Shown here piece by piece: positions 18,465 to 28,359 of a DNA stretch of 64,000 nt. The notes beneath the pieces are model-generated. The model did not search any database, was not told the origin of the DNA, and saw only the letters and a program-made list of their open reading frames with translations. Position 1 is the stretch's first letter. The number at the start of each line of letters is the position of its first letter. Origin of the DNA: Pelagibacteraceae bacterium AG-404-P08 (GTDB lineage Bacteria > Pseudomonadota > Alphaproteobacteria > HIMB59); NCBI GenBank assembly GCA_003216195.1, contig QCJF01000001.1:106315-170314 (forward strand). The letters are read 5' to 3'. Made by a program: the position numbers and the translations under genes.

Positions 18465-20041
18465 AAAATAAAATTTATTTTTTTGACACTACATTAAGAG
18501 ATGGTCAACAAACTACCGGTGTTGATTTTAGTGTAGATGATAAAATCAAATTCTCTAATGCTCTCGATGAATTAGGTTTAGATTATATTGAGGGTGGTTG
18601 GCCAGGGTCAAATCCAACTGATGATAGTTTTTTTAATTCTACAACAAATTTTAATAATTCTAGTTTGGTTGCTTTTGGAATGACCAGAAGACCTAATACG
18701 AGTGTTTCAAACGATCCAGGTCTAAATACTTTAATTAATACAAATGTAAAACATATTTGCATTGTTGGGAAATCATCTTCATATCAGGTCGAAAAGGCTT
18801 TAGGCATTTCAAAATCTGATAACCTAAAAATGATTGGTGAAAGTATCGCTCATATCAATGAAAAAGGTTTAGAGGCAATGTATGATGCTGAGCATTTTTT
18901 TGATGGATATAAATCAGATCCTAAATTTGCATTAGATTGTTTAACTGAGGCTTTAAATAATGGAGCGAGGTGGATAGTATTGTGTGATACTAATGGTGGA
19001 ACTCTGCCAAATGAAGTAGGGACAATTGTTCAAGAAGTAACAAAGTATATACCAGGTGAAAAACTGGGCATCCATGCGCATAATGATACAGAAAATGCAG
19101 TTGCCAACTCACTGGCTGCTGTGCGAGCAGGAGTGAGACAAATTCAAGGCACAATTAATGGATTAGGAGAAAGGTGCGGAAATGCAAATTTAGTATCTCT
19201 TATTCCCTCAATAATTTTGAAAACAAAATTTGAAACTAGTATTCCTAAAGAAAAATTATCAGCCTTAAAGAAAATCTCATTGCTTCTAGATGAAATTTTA
19301 AATCGTATGCCAAATACTCAACAAGCCTATGTTGGTGAAAATGCCTTTTCACATAAAGGAGGTTTGCATGTTTCAGCAATTAACAAAGACCCTAAAACAT
19401 ATGAGCATATAGACCCAGAAATAGTAGGTAATACGAGAAAAGTTGTAATTTCTGATCAATCTGGCCGATCTAATATCATATCTCTTTTAAATACTGTTGG
19501 TATTAACCCAGATGATCATTCAGATAAATTAGATTTTTTACTCCAAAAAGTAAAAGAGAGAGAATTCAAGGGTTACGCTTACGATCAGGCAATTGCGAGT
19601 TTTGAGATACTAGCTAGACAAACTCTTTTCGGTATCCCAGAGTACTTTGAATTAAAAAGATTTAAAGTTATTGATGATAGAAGATGGAATGCTAAAGGAG
19701 AATTAGTAACTGAGTCTGAAGCAACTGTAAGGATAGAAGTTGAAAAAAAAGAATACATGAATGTAGAAGTAGGAAATGGTCCAGTAAATGCTTTGGACAA
19801 AGCTTTAAGAAAATCATTAATGGGCTTTTACCCTGCTTTAGAGGATTTAGAATTAACTGATTTTAAGGTAAGAATTTTATCCTCAGAAAAAGGAACAGAC
19901 GCAATAGTTCGTGTTCTTATCGAGACGAAGGATCAAAAAGGATCCATTTGGACAACAGTAGGTGTCTCTACTAATATAATTGATGCGTCTTATAACGCCC
20001 TTAGAGAGAGCTTAATTTATAAATTAATTAAGTCCTCTTGA
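18449..20041 (+). CDS. cimA: (R)-citramalate synthase
   Basis: An alpha-isopropylmalate synthase-family enzyme of 530 residues. The catalytic TIM barrel opens with FFDTTLRDGQQTTGVDFS and has GWPGSNP, DTNGGTLPNE, GIHAHNDTENAVANSL and INGLGERCGNANL; a C-terminal regulatory (LeuA-dimer) domain follows ERRW-like residues near 410. The GWPGSNPTD and GLGERCGNA signatures point to citramalate synthase (pyruvate plus acetyl-CoA), which opens a threonine-independent isoleucine route. The cysS-cimA-methyltransferase-rpsD order is common in alphaproteobacteria. Confidence 0.9.
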   Translation: MEEKLENKIYFFDTTLRDGQQTTGVDFSVDDKIKFSNALDELGLDYIEGGWPGSNPTDDSFFNSTTNFNNSSLVAFGMTRRPNTSVSNDPGLNTLINTNVKHICIVGKSSSYQVEKALGISKSDNLKMIGESIAHINEKGLEAMYDAEHFFDGYKSDPKFALDCLTEALNNGARWIVLCDTNGGTLPNEVGTIVQEVTKYIPGEKLGIHAHNDTENAVANSLAAVRAGVRQIQGTINGLGERCGNANLVSLIPSIILKTKFETSIPKEKLSALKKISLLLDEILNRMPNTQQAYVGENAFSHKGGLHVSAINKDPKTYEHIDPEIVGNTRKVVISDQSGRSNIISLLNTVGINPDDHSDKLDFLLQKVKEREFKGYAYDQAIASFEILARQTLFGIPEYFELKRFKVIDDRRWNAKGELVTESEATVRIEVEKKEYMNVEVGNGPVNALDKALRKSLMGFYPALEDLELTDFKVRILSSEKGTDAIVRVLIETKDQKGSIWTTVGVSTNIIDASYNALRESLIYKLIKSS

Positions 20042-20727
20042 AAAAAACAATTCAATTTATATTAAACAAACCCCAGTTATCTGAAAATGTTGGTATGTCT
20101 CTAAGATCAATAGGATGTTTTGGTTTTGAGAACTTATCCTTAGTAAGTCCAAGAAAAATTTGGCCTAATGATAAGGGAATAAAATCTGCAAAGCATTTTT
20201 CATCCTTAGTTAAAAAAGTTAAAGTATATCAATCAATACCAGAAGCTATGAAAGGTAGTGATATCTTAATAGCAACGACAGTTAGGAAAAGAGACTTTCA
20301 CATACCTCCAATAAAAGTAAATGAAATATCTAAACTAAAATCGAAAAAAATATCAATTTTGTTTGGTCAAGAAAATAATGGATTGTCCAATAAGGAGATA
20401 TCGCATGCTAATTTTCTATTGTCTCTCCCTACATACAACAACAGTTCGCTCAATTTATCTCATACTGTAGCTTTAATTGCTTATGAATTGAGTCAAATAT
20501 CTCTATCTAATATTAATCCAACTTTTGAAAATTCTCCTGCTAGCTCAAAAGATATTGAAAAATTTTTATCATTTCTGATGAAAATACTAGAAAAAAGAAA
20601 ATTTACATCAATCTCATCCAAAAGAGATAATTTAGAAATATCTTTAAGAAATTTTTTAAAAACATCAAAAATAGACCAAAAACAAATAAAAACAGCCTAT
20701 GGAATTTTAAAATTTATTACAAAATAA
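20038..20727 (+). CDS. trmJ: TrmJ-like tRNA/rRNA 2'-O-methyltransferase (SpoU family)
   Basis: A 229-residue SPOUT methyltransferase. LNKPQLSENVGMSLRSIGCFG near the start, then FGQENNGLSNKEI and LSLPTYNNSSLNLSHTVALIAYEL form the trefoil-knot AdoMet site of the TrmJ/LasT group, which 2'-O-methylates tRNA position 32. The best start is TTG at 20038, overlapping the cimA stop (TTGA) by 4 bases. The C-terminal third, which carries extra RNA-binding helices in TrmJ, is diverged, so the precise RNA target is not certain. Confidence 0.85.
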   Translation: MKKTIQFILNKPQLSENVGMSLRSIGCFGFENLSLVSPRKIWPNDKGIKSAKHFSSLVKKVKVYQSIPEAMKGSDILIATTVRKRDFHIPPIKVNEISKLKSKKISILFGQENNGLSNKEISHANFLLSLPTYNNSSLNLSHTVALIAYELSQISLSNINPTFENSPASSKDIEKFLSFLMKILEKRKFTSISSKRDNLEISLRNFLKTSKIDQKQIKTAYGILKFITK

Positions 20728-20728
20728 A

Positions 20729-20756
20729 TTGACTTAAAAGGCTAAATCTATATAAA
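20729..20756 (+). promoter_or_regulatory. Probable sigma-70 promoter of rpsD
   Basis: TTGACT at 20729-20734 and TATAAA at 20751-20756 are separated by 16 bases, in the 39-base gap before rpsD. Transcription would begin about 4-8 bases before the ATG, giving a nearly leaderless message. This is one of the best promoter matches in the window. Confidence 0.55.
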
Positions 20757-20766
20757 TCACCAATTC

Positions 20767-21384
20767 ATGACAAAAAGACTATCGTCAAAACATAAAATTG
20801 ATAGAAGACTAGGTCTAAATTTATGGGGTAGACCTAAAAGTCCTTTTAATAGAAGACCCTATGGTCCTGGCCAACATGGTCAAGCAAGAAGAAGAAAACC
20901 TTCTGATTTTGGAGTTCAATTGGCAGCTAAACAAAAGCTCAAAAAATATTATGGCGATATTACTGAGAAACAATTTTTAAAAATTTATCAAGCAGCTTCT
21001 AGAAAAAAAGGCGATACTAGTCAAATTTTAATTGAACTTTTAGAACGAAGATTAGATGCTGTTGTGTTTAGACTAAAGTTTGCTCCAACTGTATTTTCTG
21101 CAAGACAACTAGTAAATCACGGGCATGTTTTGGTAAACGGTAAAGTAGTAAATAAAAAATCTTATCAGGTTAGTGATGGTGATGAAATATCCCTTCAACA
21201 AACTAGCCAGAATATTCCAATGATAATTCAAACATTAAGCTCTAATGAAAGAGATGTTCCTGAGTATTTACAACTAGAAATATCAAAATGTCTTGGTAAA
21301 TTTGTTAGAGGACCTCAATTGACAGATGTTCCTTACCCTGTTCAAATGGAACCTAATTTAGTCGTTGAATTCTACTCTAGATAA
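20767..21384 (+). CDS. rpsD: 30S ribosomal protein S4
   Basis: A 205-residue primary 16S-binding protein of the small subunit. The N-terminal region has [21 protein letters not shown] and the S4 RNA-binding domain has [32 protein letters not shown]. The usual length and alphaproteobacterial position beside grxD/purL argue for the standard housekeeping gene. Unlike many bacteria it is not in an alpha-operon context here, so it cannot autoregulate that operon in cis. Confidence 0.98.
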   Translation: MTKRLSSKHKIDRRLGLNLWGRPKSPFNRRPYGPGQHGQARRRKPSDFGVQLAAKQKLKKYYGDITEKQFLKIYQAASRKKGDTSQILIELLERRLDAVVFRLKFAPTVFSARQLVNHGHVLVNGKVVNKKSYQVSDGDEISLQQTSQNIPMIIQTLSSNERDVPEYLQLEISKCLGKFVRGPQLTDVPYPVQMEPNLVVEFYSR

Positions 21385-21443
21385 TCAATAGTTAATAATC
21401 TATTCAATTAATCTAACAGCGCATAAATTTCGAAAAGATATTT

Positions 21444-21896
21444 ATGAAAATAAAAATACTAACAGTCATATTTTCTCTTTTTATTACAAGCCTTTTCGCT
21501 GCTGGATCTAGTTCTGATGATAGTGCTAAAACTAATTATGGAAAAGATTATAAGTCAGCAATTAAGCTTATAAGAAGCAAAGATTATGATAAGGCAATAA
21601 GAAAGCTAAAGACTCTTACAACTGCTAGTTCAACAGATTTTACTAAAGCTGATGTTTACAATGAGTTAGGTTTTGCTTACAGAAAAAGTGAAGACTTTGA
21701 TAATGCAGCAAAATATTACAAAAAAGCTCTTGAATTAGACCCAGAACACTTAGGTGCTATCGAATACCAAGGTGAGATGTATGTAGATCTTGGTCAAAAA
21801 GAGAATGCCCTAAATAATTTAGCTTTACTTAAAAAACTAGTTGGAGAAAATAATTCTTATTATAAAGAATTAAATAATTATATTTCAAATAACTAA
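21444..21896 (+). CDS. Secreted tetratricopeptide-repeat protein
   Basis: A 150-residue protein with an N-terminal signal peptide (about 1-20, ending in SLFA). Residues 46-130 form about two TPR units, the clearest being YNELGFAYRKSEDFDNAAKYYKKALELDP. TPR domains mediate protein-protein contacts; a periplasmic scaffold role is inferred and no specific partner can be named. It closes the plus-strand run and is followed at once by a hairpin terminator. Confidence 0.75.
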   Translation: MKIKILTVIFSLFITSLFAAGSSSDDSAKTNYGKDYKSAIKLIRSKDYDKAIRKLKTLTTASSTDFTKADVYNELGFAYRKSEDFDNAAKYYKKALELDPEHLGAIEYQGEMYVDLGQKENALNNLALLKKLVGENNSYYKELNNYISNN

Positions 21897-21899
21897 AGA

Positions 21900-21926
21900 G
21901 AGGGGCAAAATAAATGCCCCTTTTTT
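21900..21926. terminator. Bidirectional terminator between the TPR gene and grxD
   Basis: AGGGGCA (21901-21907) pairs with TGCCCCT (21915-21921) around a 7-base loop and is followed by six T on the plus strand. Upstream A residues (AAAG) give a weaker U run on the minus strand. It sits between two convergent genes and can end both transcripts. Confidence 0.82.
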
Positions 21927-22266
21927 AATTTACTTCAGTTTTGATTCCTTTTGAGTTTAGTAATTCTAGAAGTTCACCAGACTCAGCCATTTCTTTCATA
22001 ATATCACAACCACCTACAAATTCTTTTTTTATGTAAAGTTGAGGTATCGTAGGCCAATTTGAATAAGTTTTTATACCTTCTCTAATGTTGTTATCTTCAA
22101 GTACATTACAATGGCCAAACTCAACCCCAGTTTTTTTTAAAATTGCGCTTGCGACTGACGAGAAACCACACATAGGAAAGTCAGGGTTACCTTTCATAAA
22201 TAGGAAAACTTCATTATCTCCAATCATTTTTTCAATTTGTTCTTTTGTACTACTCTCTAATTCCAT
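21925..22266 (-). CDS. grxD: Monothiol glutaredoxin (Grx4/GrxD type)
   Basis: A 113-residue monothiol glutaredoxin. The CGFS active site is at 33-36 (FPMCGFS), with KGNPDFP before it and WPTIPQLYIKKEFVGGCDI after it for glutathione binding. Such proteins carry [2Fe-2S] clusters together with BolA. The bolA gene lies directly upstream, sharing one base with this start, which matches the known protein partnership. It ends the long purine operon. Confidence 0.95.
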   Translation of the reverse strand: MELESSTKEQIEKMIGDNEVFLFMKGNPDFPMCGFSSVASAILKKTGVEFGHCNVLEDNNIREGIKTYSNWPTIPQLYIKKEFVGGCDIMKEMAESGELLELLNSKGIKTEVN

Positions 22267-22499
22267 TATTTTGTTCCTTTCGTTTTTAATTGCATAGCAT
22301 GAAGCTCTTTATCCATTAATCCATCTAGTAATTTGTAAACTAACTGGTGTTGTTGTATACGTGACAATCCGTTAAACATATCACTTTCAATTTCAACTGA
22401 ATAATGATCGTTATCACCGGCAAGATCCTCAATTACAATTTTAGAATTTGGAAATTTGTTCTCAAGGAGTCCTTCTAATTTTTTTTGTTCAATAGGCAT
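22266..22499 (-). CDS. bolA: BolA/IbaG family protein
   Basis: A 77-residue BolA-fold protein. The core VEIESDMFNGLSRIQQHQLVYKLL contains the conserved histidine used for cluster binding, and ELHAMQLKTK ends the domain. It partners monothiol glutaredoxin in iron-sulfur handling. The stop touches grxD and the start is adjacent to the purL stop, so all three are one transcript. Confidence 0.92.
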   Translation of the reverse strand: MPIEQKKLEGLLENKFPNSKIVIEDLAGDNDHYSVEIESDMFNGLSRIQQHQLVYKLLDGLMDKELHAMQLKTKGTK

Positions 22500-24665
22500 C
22501 TAACTAATTATCTTCTCAAAATCATTACGATATTTATTCATAATATCAAAATAGTCAAATTTTTTAGAGTTTATCTCAATACCTTCTTTAATTATCTCCC
22601 CAATTTCGAGGTATTCAGCACATTTATTTGTTAGAAATGAAGTTACTTCTTCAAAATCTTTACTTCTGATTTCAATCACATATCCAGCACTATATTCGCA
22701 GAATAAATCAATAGGATCAGGGACCTTGACCCTAAAACCCATATCCTTATATTGCATTTTTAATAATGCCGAAAAGATACCCCCTCTGGAAATATCATTG
22801 CAAGACATAATGCATTTCAAATCTGATAATTCCAAAACACAATTTGCAATTTTTTTTTCAAAATCTAGATCTAATACCTCTAAGTCATTAAATTCACATA
22901 TGTTAAAAGCGATTTTTTGATCTTGTAATAAGTAAGGACTACAATTTTTTGTTAATTGTTTTCCTAAAATAAGGATCTTATTACCAATTTCACAAAACTT
23001 ATTTGTGTTTATTTTATTTAAATCCATATTGGAACCTACCATTCCTATTACAGGTGTAGGCTTAATTGGTATTTCATTTGTCTGGTTATATAGAGATACA
23101 TTTCCTGAAACAATAGGTGTATTGAATTTGACAGCTGCAGTTTTTAATCCATGAATAGATAAAACCAACTCTCCCATAATGTTTGGATCTAAAGGACTTG
23201 CAAAGTTAAGGTTATTTGTAATCGCTAAAGGATTAATATTGCATGCAATTAGATTTCTATATGACTCAGCAACTGTATATTTCATTCCTTCATAAGGATT
23301 GATTCTTATGTATAATGGATTGCAGTCGGTAGATGCACCAATAACTTTTTGTGTTCCGTGAATCTTTACTATACCTGATGATTGACCTGGTTCTCTGATA
23401 GTATCTCCCATCACAGTAGAGTCATATTGATCGAAAACCCAACTTTTATCTAAATAATTAAGATTTGTAAGAAGGTTAATTATCATATCTTCCAATTTAA
23501 TTTTGGAAAAATCAAAATCTTTGTTTTTTCTTTTTCTTGGTATGTAAAACTCTCTATCGTATTCAGGAGCATCATCAACAATTATTTCTACAGGAAGATC
23601 GACAACTTTTTTATTATTTGACTCAAACACAACTCTTTTTGTATCTGTAATTTCTCCAATGACTTCATAGTCAATTTGCCATTTTTGAAGAATTTCTCTG
23701 ACTTTATGATTATTTTTTTTATCGATAACAGCTAGCATTCTTTCTTGGCTTTCAGATAAAAGTATCTCATAGGCGCTCAGTGGTTGCCTCAATGGAACTT
23801 TATCAAGATTGATATAAACACCTACATTTCCTTTTGAAGCCATTTCTACACTGGAGGAGGTAATACCCGCAGCTCCCATATCTTGCATAGACTCTATTAA
23901 TCCTGAAGACATTAATTCTAAGCAACCTTCCATTAAAAGTTTTTCCATGAAGGGATCACCAACTTGTACAGAGGGTCTTTTTTCATCCTCATCTTCCTCT
24001 GAAAAAACATCAGAGGCCATACTTGCTCCATGAATTCCATCTTTTCCAGTTTTAGATCCAATGTAAACAATAAGGCTACCAATAGATTTTGGTTTAGAGT
24101 AAAAAATTTTATCTTTTTGAACATGTCCCACAGCCATAGCATTAACCAAATTATTAAAATCATATGTTGACTCAAACTCACACTCACCACCAATATTAGG
24201 AATTCCAATACAGTTACCATAGTGTCCAATTCCATGAACCACACCATTTAACAAGTATTTTGTCTTTTCAGTTTCTATTAAACCAAATCTAATTGAGTCA
24301 AGAGTAGCAATTGGTCTTGCTCCCATTGTAAATATATCTCGTAGTATACCTCCAACACCAGTTGCTGAACCGTTGAAAGGTTCTATGTAACTTGGGTGAT
24401 TGTGACTTTCTATTTTAAACGCAATACCATCGTTATCTTTCAAATCAATTACACCAGCGTTTTCTCCTGGTCCCTGAATTACAATTTCATTATCTGTAGG
24501 GAGTTTCTTAAGCCATTTTTTTGAAGTTTTATAACAACAGTGTTCATTCCACATAGCAGAAAAAATACCCAATTCCTCAATACTTAAGTCTCTGTTTAGA
24601 TATTTCCTAATGACCTGAAATTCATCTAAAGTTAAACCGTGTTGAAGTATTAACTCTTCATTCAT
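22500..24665 (-). CDS. purL: Phosphoribosylformylglycinamidine synthase, large subunit
   Basis: Fourth step of purine synthesis, turning FGAR into FGAM. At 721 residues this is the small PurL form that needs separate PurS and PurQ partners, both encoded just upstream. Recognisable blocks are MWNEHCCYKTSKKWL near the N-terminus, GPGENAGVID, FKIESHNHPS with the catalytic histidine, DIFTMGARPIA, GIGHYGNCIGIPN, SMQDMGAAGI and GDTIREPGQSSG. It overlaps purQ by 4 bases. Confidence 0.97.
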   Translation of the reverse strand: MNEELILQHGLTLDEFQVIRKYLNRDLSIEELGIFSAMWNEHCCYKTSKKWLKKLPTDNEIVIQGPGENAGVIDLKDNDGIAFKIESHNHPSYIEPFNGSATGVGGILRDIFTMGARPIATLDSIRFGLIETEKTKYLLNGVVHGIGHYGNCIGIPNIGGECEFESTYDFNNLVNAMAVGHVQKDKIFYSKPKSIGSLIVYIGSKTGKDGIHGASMASDVFSEEDEDEKRPSVQVGDPFMEKLLMEGCLELMSSGLIESMQDMGAAGITSSSVEMASKGNVGVYINLDKVPLRQPLSAYEILLSESQERMLAVIDKKNNHKVREILQKWQIDYEVIGEITDTKRVVFESNNKKVVDLPVEIIVDDAPEYDREFYIPRKRKNKDFDFSKIKLEDMIINLLTNLNYLDKSWVFDQYDSTVMGDTIREPGQSSGIVKIHGTQKVIGASTDCNPLYIRINPYEGMKYTVAESYRNLIACNINPLAITNNLNFASPLDPNIMGELVLSIHGLKTAAVKFNTPIVSGNVSLYNQTNEIPIKPTPVIGMVGSNMDLNKINTNKFCEIGNKILILGKQLTKNCSPYLLQDQKIAFNICEFNDLEVLDLDFEKKIANCVLELSDLKCIMSCNDISRGGIFSALLKMQYKDMGFRVKVPDPIDLFCEYSAGYVIEIRSKDFEEVTSFLTNKCAEYLEIGEIIKEGIEINSKKFDYFDIMNKYRNDFEKIIS

Positions 24666-25342
24666 GAAATTAAAGACTCTATAATAAGTCTTCCATCTTG
24701 TGATTGATGAAAATCAGAATATGCTCTCTCGGGATGAGGCATCATTCCAAGAACATTCTTTTTTTTGTTTGTAATGCCTGCAATAGCCTCTATTGAACCA
24801 TTTATATTTTCTTCAGTGTTTGAGAACTCACCTTTGCAATATTCAAAAGCAATTTGTTCATTATTTTTTAATAAATTTAAAGTTTCAATATCACAATAAA
24901 AATTTCCCTCATTATGAGCTATAGGTATTTGAAGAATTTGGTTATCTTTGATTGATAAATTAAAATTATTTTTAAATTTTTTTTTAATAAAACAATTTTT
25001 TCCTAAAAATTTAAGTTTTTTATTTCTAATTAATGCTCCTTCAAGAAGTCCAATTTCAGTTAAAATTTGAAATCCATTACAAATACCTAATAAATATCTA
25101 TTATCATTTGCATGTTTTACAACCTCATCAATAATTTTACTTTTTGATGCCATTGCTCCTGATCTTAAATAATCACCAAAGCTAAAACCCCCAGGTAAAA
25201 TTACTAAATCAACTTTTGGCAATGATGTCTCTTCATGCCAAATATTATGAACTTCACCATTAGTTAAATCTTTTAAGTAGCATAATGCGTCTCTGTCACA
25301 ATTAGATCCAGGGAATGTTATAACAGCAGATTTGAAACTCAT
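24662..25342 (-). CDS. purQ: Phosphoribosylformylglycinamidine synthase, glutaminase subunit
   Basis: A 226-residue class I glutamine amidotransferase that supplies ammonia to PurL. FPGSNCDRDALCYL opens the protein, GGFSFGDYLRSGA follows, the nucleophile is Cys88 in LGICNGFQ, and the His/Glu of the triad lie in MMPHPERA near the C-terminus. Starts and stops overlap purS and purL by 4 bases each. Confidence 0.97.
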   Translation of the reverse strand: MSFKSAVITFPGSNCDRDALCYLKDLTNGEVHNIWHEETSLPKVDLVILPGGFSFGDYLRSGAMASKSKIIDEVVKHANDNRYLLGICNGFQILTEIGLLEGALIRNKKLKFLGKNCFIKKKFKNNFNLSIKDNQILQIPIAHNEGNFYCDIETLNLLKNNEQIAFEYCKGEFSNTEENINGSIEAIAGITNKKKNVLGMMPHPERAYSDFHQSQDGRLIIESLIS

Positions 25343-25578
25343 CCAAGCACTTCGTACTCTTCAATAATATCGTTGACTAAAAGTTTTTTGCAAGCAGAGT
25401 CGATTTTTTGTGCTTTTTCCTCTTTACTTATATTATCGGGTAAATCTAATTCAATGAGTTTTCCCTGTCGGATATTTGAAAATTCTGTAAATCCTAAACT
25501 ATTAAGTGACTGTTCAATTACTTTTCCCTGTGGTTCTAAAATTTGGCCTTTAAGTCTTACTAAAATTTTTATTCGCAT
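25339..25578 (-). CDS. purS: Phosphoribosylformylglycinamidine synthase, PurS subunit
   Basis: A 79-residue small subunit that bridges PurL and PurQ in bacteria lacking the fused enzyme. The pattern LKGQILEPQGKVIEQSLNSLGF and RQGKLIELDL is typical of PurS. It lies in the expected purC-purS-purQ-purL order, with one-base and 4-base overlaps. Confidence 0.95.
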   Translation of the reverse strand: MRIKILVRLKGQILEPQGKVIEQSLNSLGFTEFSNIRQGKLIELDLPDNISKEEKAQKIDSACKKLLVNDIIEEYEVLG

Positions 25579-26294
25579 TAAATTGTCAAGTTTAACCTAT
25601 TAAGCACCTCTTCATATGCTTCTTCGATATTTCCTAAATCTCTACGAAATCGATCTTTATCAAGTTTTTTATTTGTTTTTAAATCCCACAAACGACATGT
25701 GTCTGGTGATATTTCATCTGCTAAAACAAGCTCTTCAGTTTTTTTACAAATTCCAAATTCTAATTTAAAGTCAACTAGATTTATTCCTATAGAATAAAAC
25801 GTAGACCTTAATATGTCATTTATTCTCAAAGAATATTCATCTATTAACTCTAATTCATCAAAATCACATAAACCTAAATTAAGAATATGTTCAGAACTTA
25901 TATGAGGATCGCCAAGTTCATCCGATTTTAAACAATACTCAATTAGCGTATCAGATAATTGTGTTCCTTCTTTTACACCAAACTTTTTAGATAAAGAGCC
26001 AGCAAAGAAATTTCTAACTAAAACTTCAATTGGAATAATATCTACTTTTTTTAAAAGCTGAGATTTTTTATCAATTTTCTTTATAAAGTGTGTTGGAATA
26101 TCACAATGATTCAATATTTGAAATAAATAACTCGATATAGCATTATTAATTGCACCCTTATTCTTTATAGAGCCCTTTTTTAAATTATTAAAAGCTGTAG
26201 CATCATTTTTATAGGAAGCTATGACTTCCTTACTAGTTTTGGCATAAATAATTTTTGCTTTTCCCTCATATAATTTTTTTAATTTTACTGCCAT
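25578..26294 (-). CDS. purC: SAICAR synthetase
   Basis: Ligates aspartate to CAIR in purine synthesis. The 238-residue protein begins MAVKLKKLYEGKAKIIY, with the phosphate-binding YEGKAK motif, then PIEVLVRNFFAGSL, DFKLEFG and ADEISPDTCRLWD with the catalytic aspartate region. Length is typical. It shares one base with purB upstream and purS downstream. Confidence 0.97.
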   Translation of the reverse strand: MAVKLKKLYEGKAKIIYAKTSKEVIASYKNDATAFNNLKKGSIKNKGAINNAISSYLFQILNHCDIPTHFIKKIDKKSQLLKKVDIIPIEVLVRNFFAGSLSKKFGVKEGTQLSDTLIEYCLKSDELGDPHISSEHILNLGLCDFDELELIDEYSLRINDILRSTFYSIGINLVDFKLEFGICKKTEELVLADEISPDTCRLWDLKTNKKLDKDRFRRDLGNIEEAYEEVLNRLNLTI

Positions 26295-27583
26295 TAATTA
26301 ATCCTTTTAAATATTTTATCAACATTTTTAAAAAGATTTTTATTATTGAAGATATTATTAACTTTACTTGATATTTTTAATCTGGCTAAACGAGGATGAC
26401 TTAAAAGATTATCTTTAAAAGACATATTACCTTTCCAAGTTTTCAAAGCACAATCTTGAACAATCTTATAGGCATCTTCTCTTAAAACTTTATTTTCAAT
26501 AAGAAAAATCAGGACATTTTGTGAATAGGGTAGACCATTTAAAAGATTTAAATTTTTCATCATATTTTTTTTATTTATATTTAAATTATTTAAAATGTTG
26601 ATCATTCTTTGAACTGCAAAGTCGAGCGTTATGGTGGCATTGGGAGCGTTTATTCTCTCAACACTGGAGTGACTTATATCTCTTTCATGCCATGAAGTTA
26701 TATTCTCCAAAGCAGGAATGGTTAATGATCTAATCACTCTTGCTAGTCCTGTTAAATTTTCTGATAAAATTGGATTTTTTTTATGAGGCATTGCCGAACT
26801 ACCCTTTTGGCCTTTTCCAAAACCTTCTTCAACTTCTAAGACTTCTGTTCTTTGTAAGTGTCTAATTTCAGTTGATAGACGTTCTATGGAGCTTGCAATA
26901 ATAGCAAAAGAGCAAAAAAGGTCCGCATGCCTGTCTCTTGGAATTATCTGCGTGGAGACAGGTTCAATTGAAAATTTTAATTTTTTAGCAATCATTTGCT
27001 CTACCCTTGTGTCAATATTTGAATATGTCCCTACAGGACCAGACATTTGAATTGTTTGTATTTGTTTTATCGAATTTTTAAGACGATCTACGTTTCTTTT
27101 GTTTTCGGCTAGATATCCTAATATTTTTAATCCAAAAGTAGTCGTTTCGGCGTGAATACCATGACTTCTACCGATACATAATGTGTACTTATGTTTTTTT
27201 GCAATATTTAAAAGAGATTTACTCAAAGTTTTTAAACCTTCAAGAATTATATTGCTTGATTGGTTAAGTTGTATGGAGAAAGAAGTATCTAAAATATCAC
27301 TAGAAGTTAGTCCCTTATGAATATACCTAGACTCGGGTCCTACATACTTTGCTACATTAGTTAAAAAAGCAATTACATCGTGCTTTGCTTTTTCTTCAAT
27401 TTTTTCTATTTCTTTTACCTTAAACTTTGCTTTTTTTTTGATTTTATTTGTGGTTCCTTTAGGTATCTGACCCAATTTTTCCATTGCCTCACAAGCGAGA
27501 ATTTCAAGGTCAAGCCATATTTGAAATTTATTACTATCTTCCCAGATTTCTTTAAGAATTTTTCTAGAGTATCTTGGTATCAA
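26294..27583 (-). CDS. purB: Adenylosuccinate lyase
   Basis: Cleaves SAICAR and adenylosuccinate, acting twice in purine synthesis. The 429-residue protein has the superfamily signature GSSAMPHKKNPILSEN, the catalytic SHGIHAET region (RSHGIHAETTTFG), and TSSDILDTS. It is the short form usual in alphaproteobacteria. The start overlaps the map stop by 4 bases. Confidence 0.97.
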   Translation of the reverse strand: MIPRYSRKILKEIWEDSNKFQIWLDLEILACEAMEKLGQIPKGTTNKIKKKAKFKVKEIEKIEEKAKHDVIAFLTNVAKYVGPESRYIHKGLTSSDILDTSFSIQLNQSSNIILEGLKTLSKSLLNIAKKHKYTLCIGRSHGIHAETTTFGLKILGYLAENKRNVDRLKNSIKQIQTIQMSGPVGTYSNIDTRVEQMIAKKLKFSIEPVSTQIIPRDRHADLFCSFAIIASSIERLSTEIRHLQRTEVLEVEEGFGKGQKGSSAMPHKKNPILSENLTGLARVIRSLTIPALENITSWHERDISHSSVERINAPNATITLDFAVQRMINILNNLNINKKNMMKNLNLLNGLPYSQNVLIFLIENKVLREDAYKIVQDCALKTWKGNMSFKDNLLSHPRLARLKISSKVNNIFNNKNLFKNVDKIFKRIN

Positions 27584-28359
27584 TTATAAAAAGCCTCACT
27601 TGGGGACTCTGTTAGAATCTCAATAATATCACCGTTAATGTATACCGTATGTTCGTACTGAGCGCTAAGTGTTTTATCTTTAGTCACTGCAGTCCAACCA
27701 TCGTTAAGTATTTTAGATTGATATTTACCAACATTGATCATGGGTTCAATTGTAAAAATCATTCCGTCTACAAATTTTACCTTATCATACTCACTATCGT
27801 AATAGTGTAAAATACTAGGATTCTCGTGAAACTTTAATCCAACTCCATGTCCACAAAAATCTCTAACAACACTAAAGTTGTTTGAAGTTGCTATATTCTC
27901 AATTTTTTTTCCTATTCTACTGATAGGCTCACCAACTTTTATCTCGCCAATACTCTCTATCAAACAATCGTGGGTAACCTTGCATAGATTACTTGCTTTA
28001 ATTGAAATGTCTCCTACTTTAAACATCCTTGATGAGTCCCCATGCCAACCATCAATTATTGTCGTTACATCTACATTTAAAATATCCCCATTTTGAAGGT
28101 TTCGATTATGGTTTGGAATCCCATGACAAATAACATGATTTAATGAGGTACATGTAGACTTTGGAAAACCTCTGTAAAACAACGGTGCAGGTGTACCTCC
28201 TAGCTCTTGAATTCTTGTTAAACAATAATCATCAATCTCAGATGTTGAGACATCTTCTTTTATAATATTATTTAGTTCGTCTAAAATAGTTGCAGTAATT
28301 TTACTTGCCTCTCTACAAGGTTCTACTTCATCACTTTTGTATGATTTAATTTTTATCAA
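27580..28359 (-). CDS. map: Methionine aminopeptidase type I
   Basis: Removes the N-terminal methionine of new proteins. The 259-residue pita-bread enzyme shows LNHVICHGIP with the catalytic histidine, DVTTIIDGWHGDSSRMF with the two metal-binding aspartates, FCGHGVGLKFHENP with the metal histidine, and TIEPMINVG and QYEHTV with the glutamate ligands. It overlaps sfsA by 14 bases and leads into the purine genes. Confidence 0.96.
   Translation of the reverse strand: MIKIKSYKSDEVEPCREASKITATILDELNNIIKEDVSTSEIDDYCLTRIQELGGTPAPLFYRGFPKSTCTSLNHVICHGIPNHNRNLQNGDILNVDVTTIIDGWHGDSSRMFKVGDISIKASNLCKVTHDCLIESIGEIKVGEPISRIGKKIENIATSNNFSVVRDFCGHGVGLKFHENPSILHYYDSEYDKVKFVDGMIFTIEPMINVGKYQSKILNDGWTAVTKDKTLSAQYEHTVYINGDIIEILTESPSEAFYN

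Noticed and set aside
23933..24247. 104-codon frame inside purL on the same strand
   Set aside because: It is a shifted frame of a clearly real and conserved gene, with biased composition.
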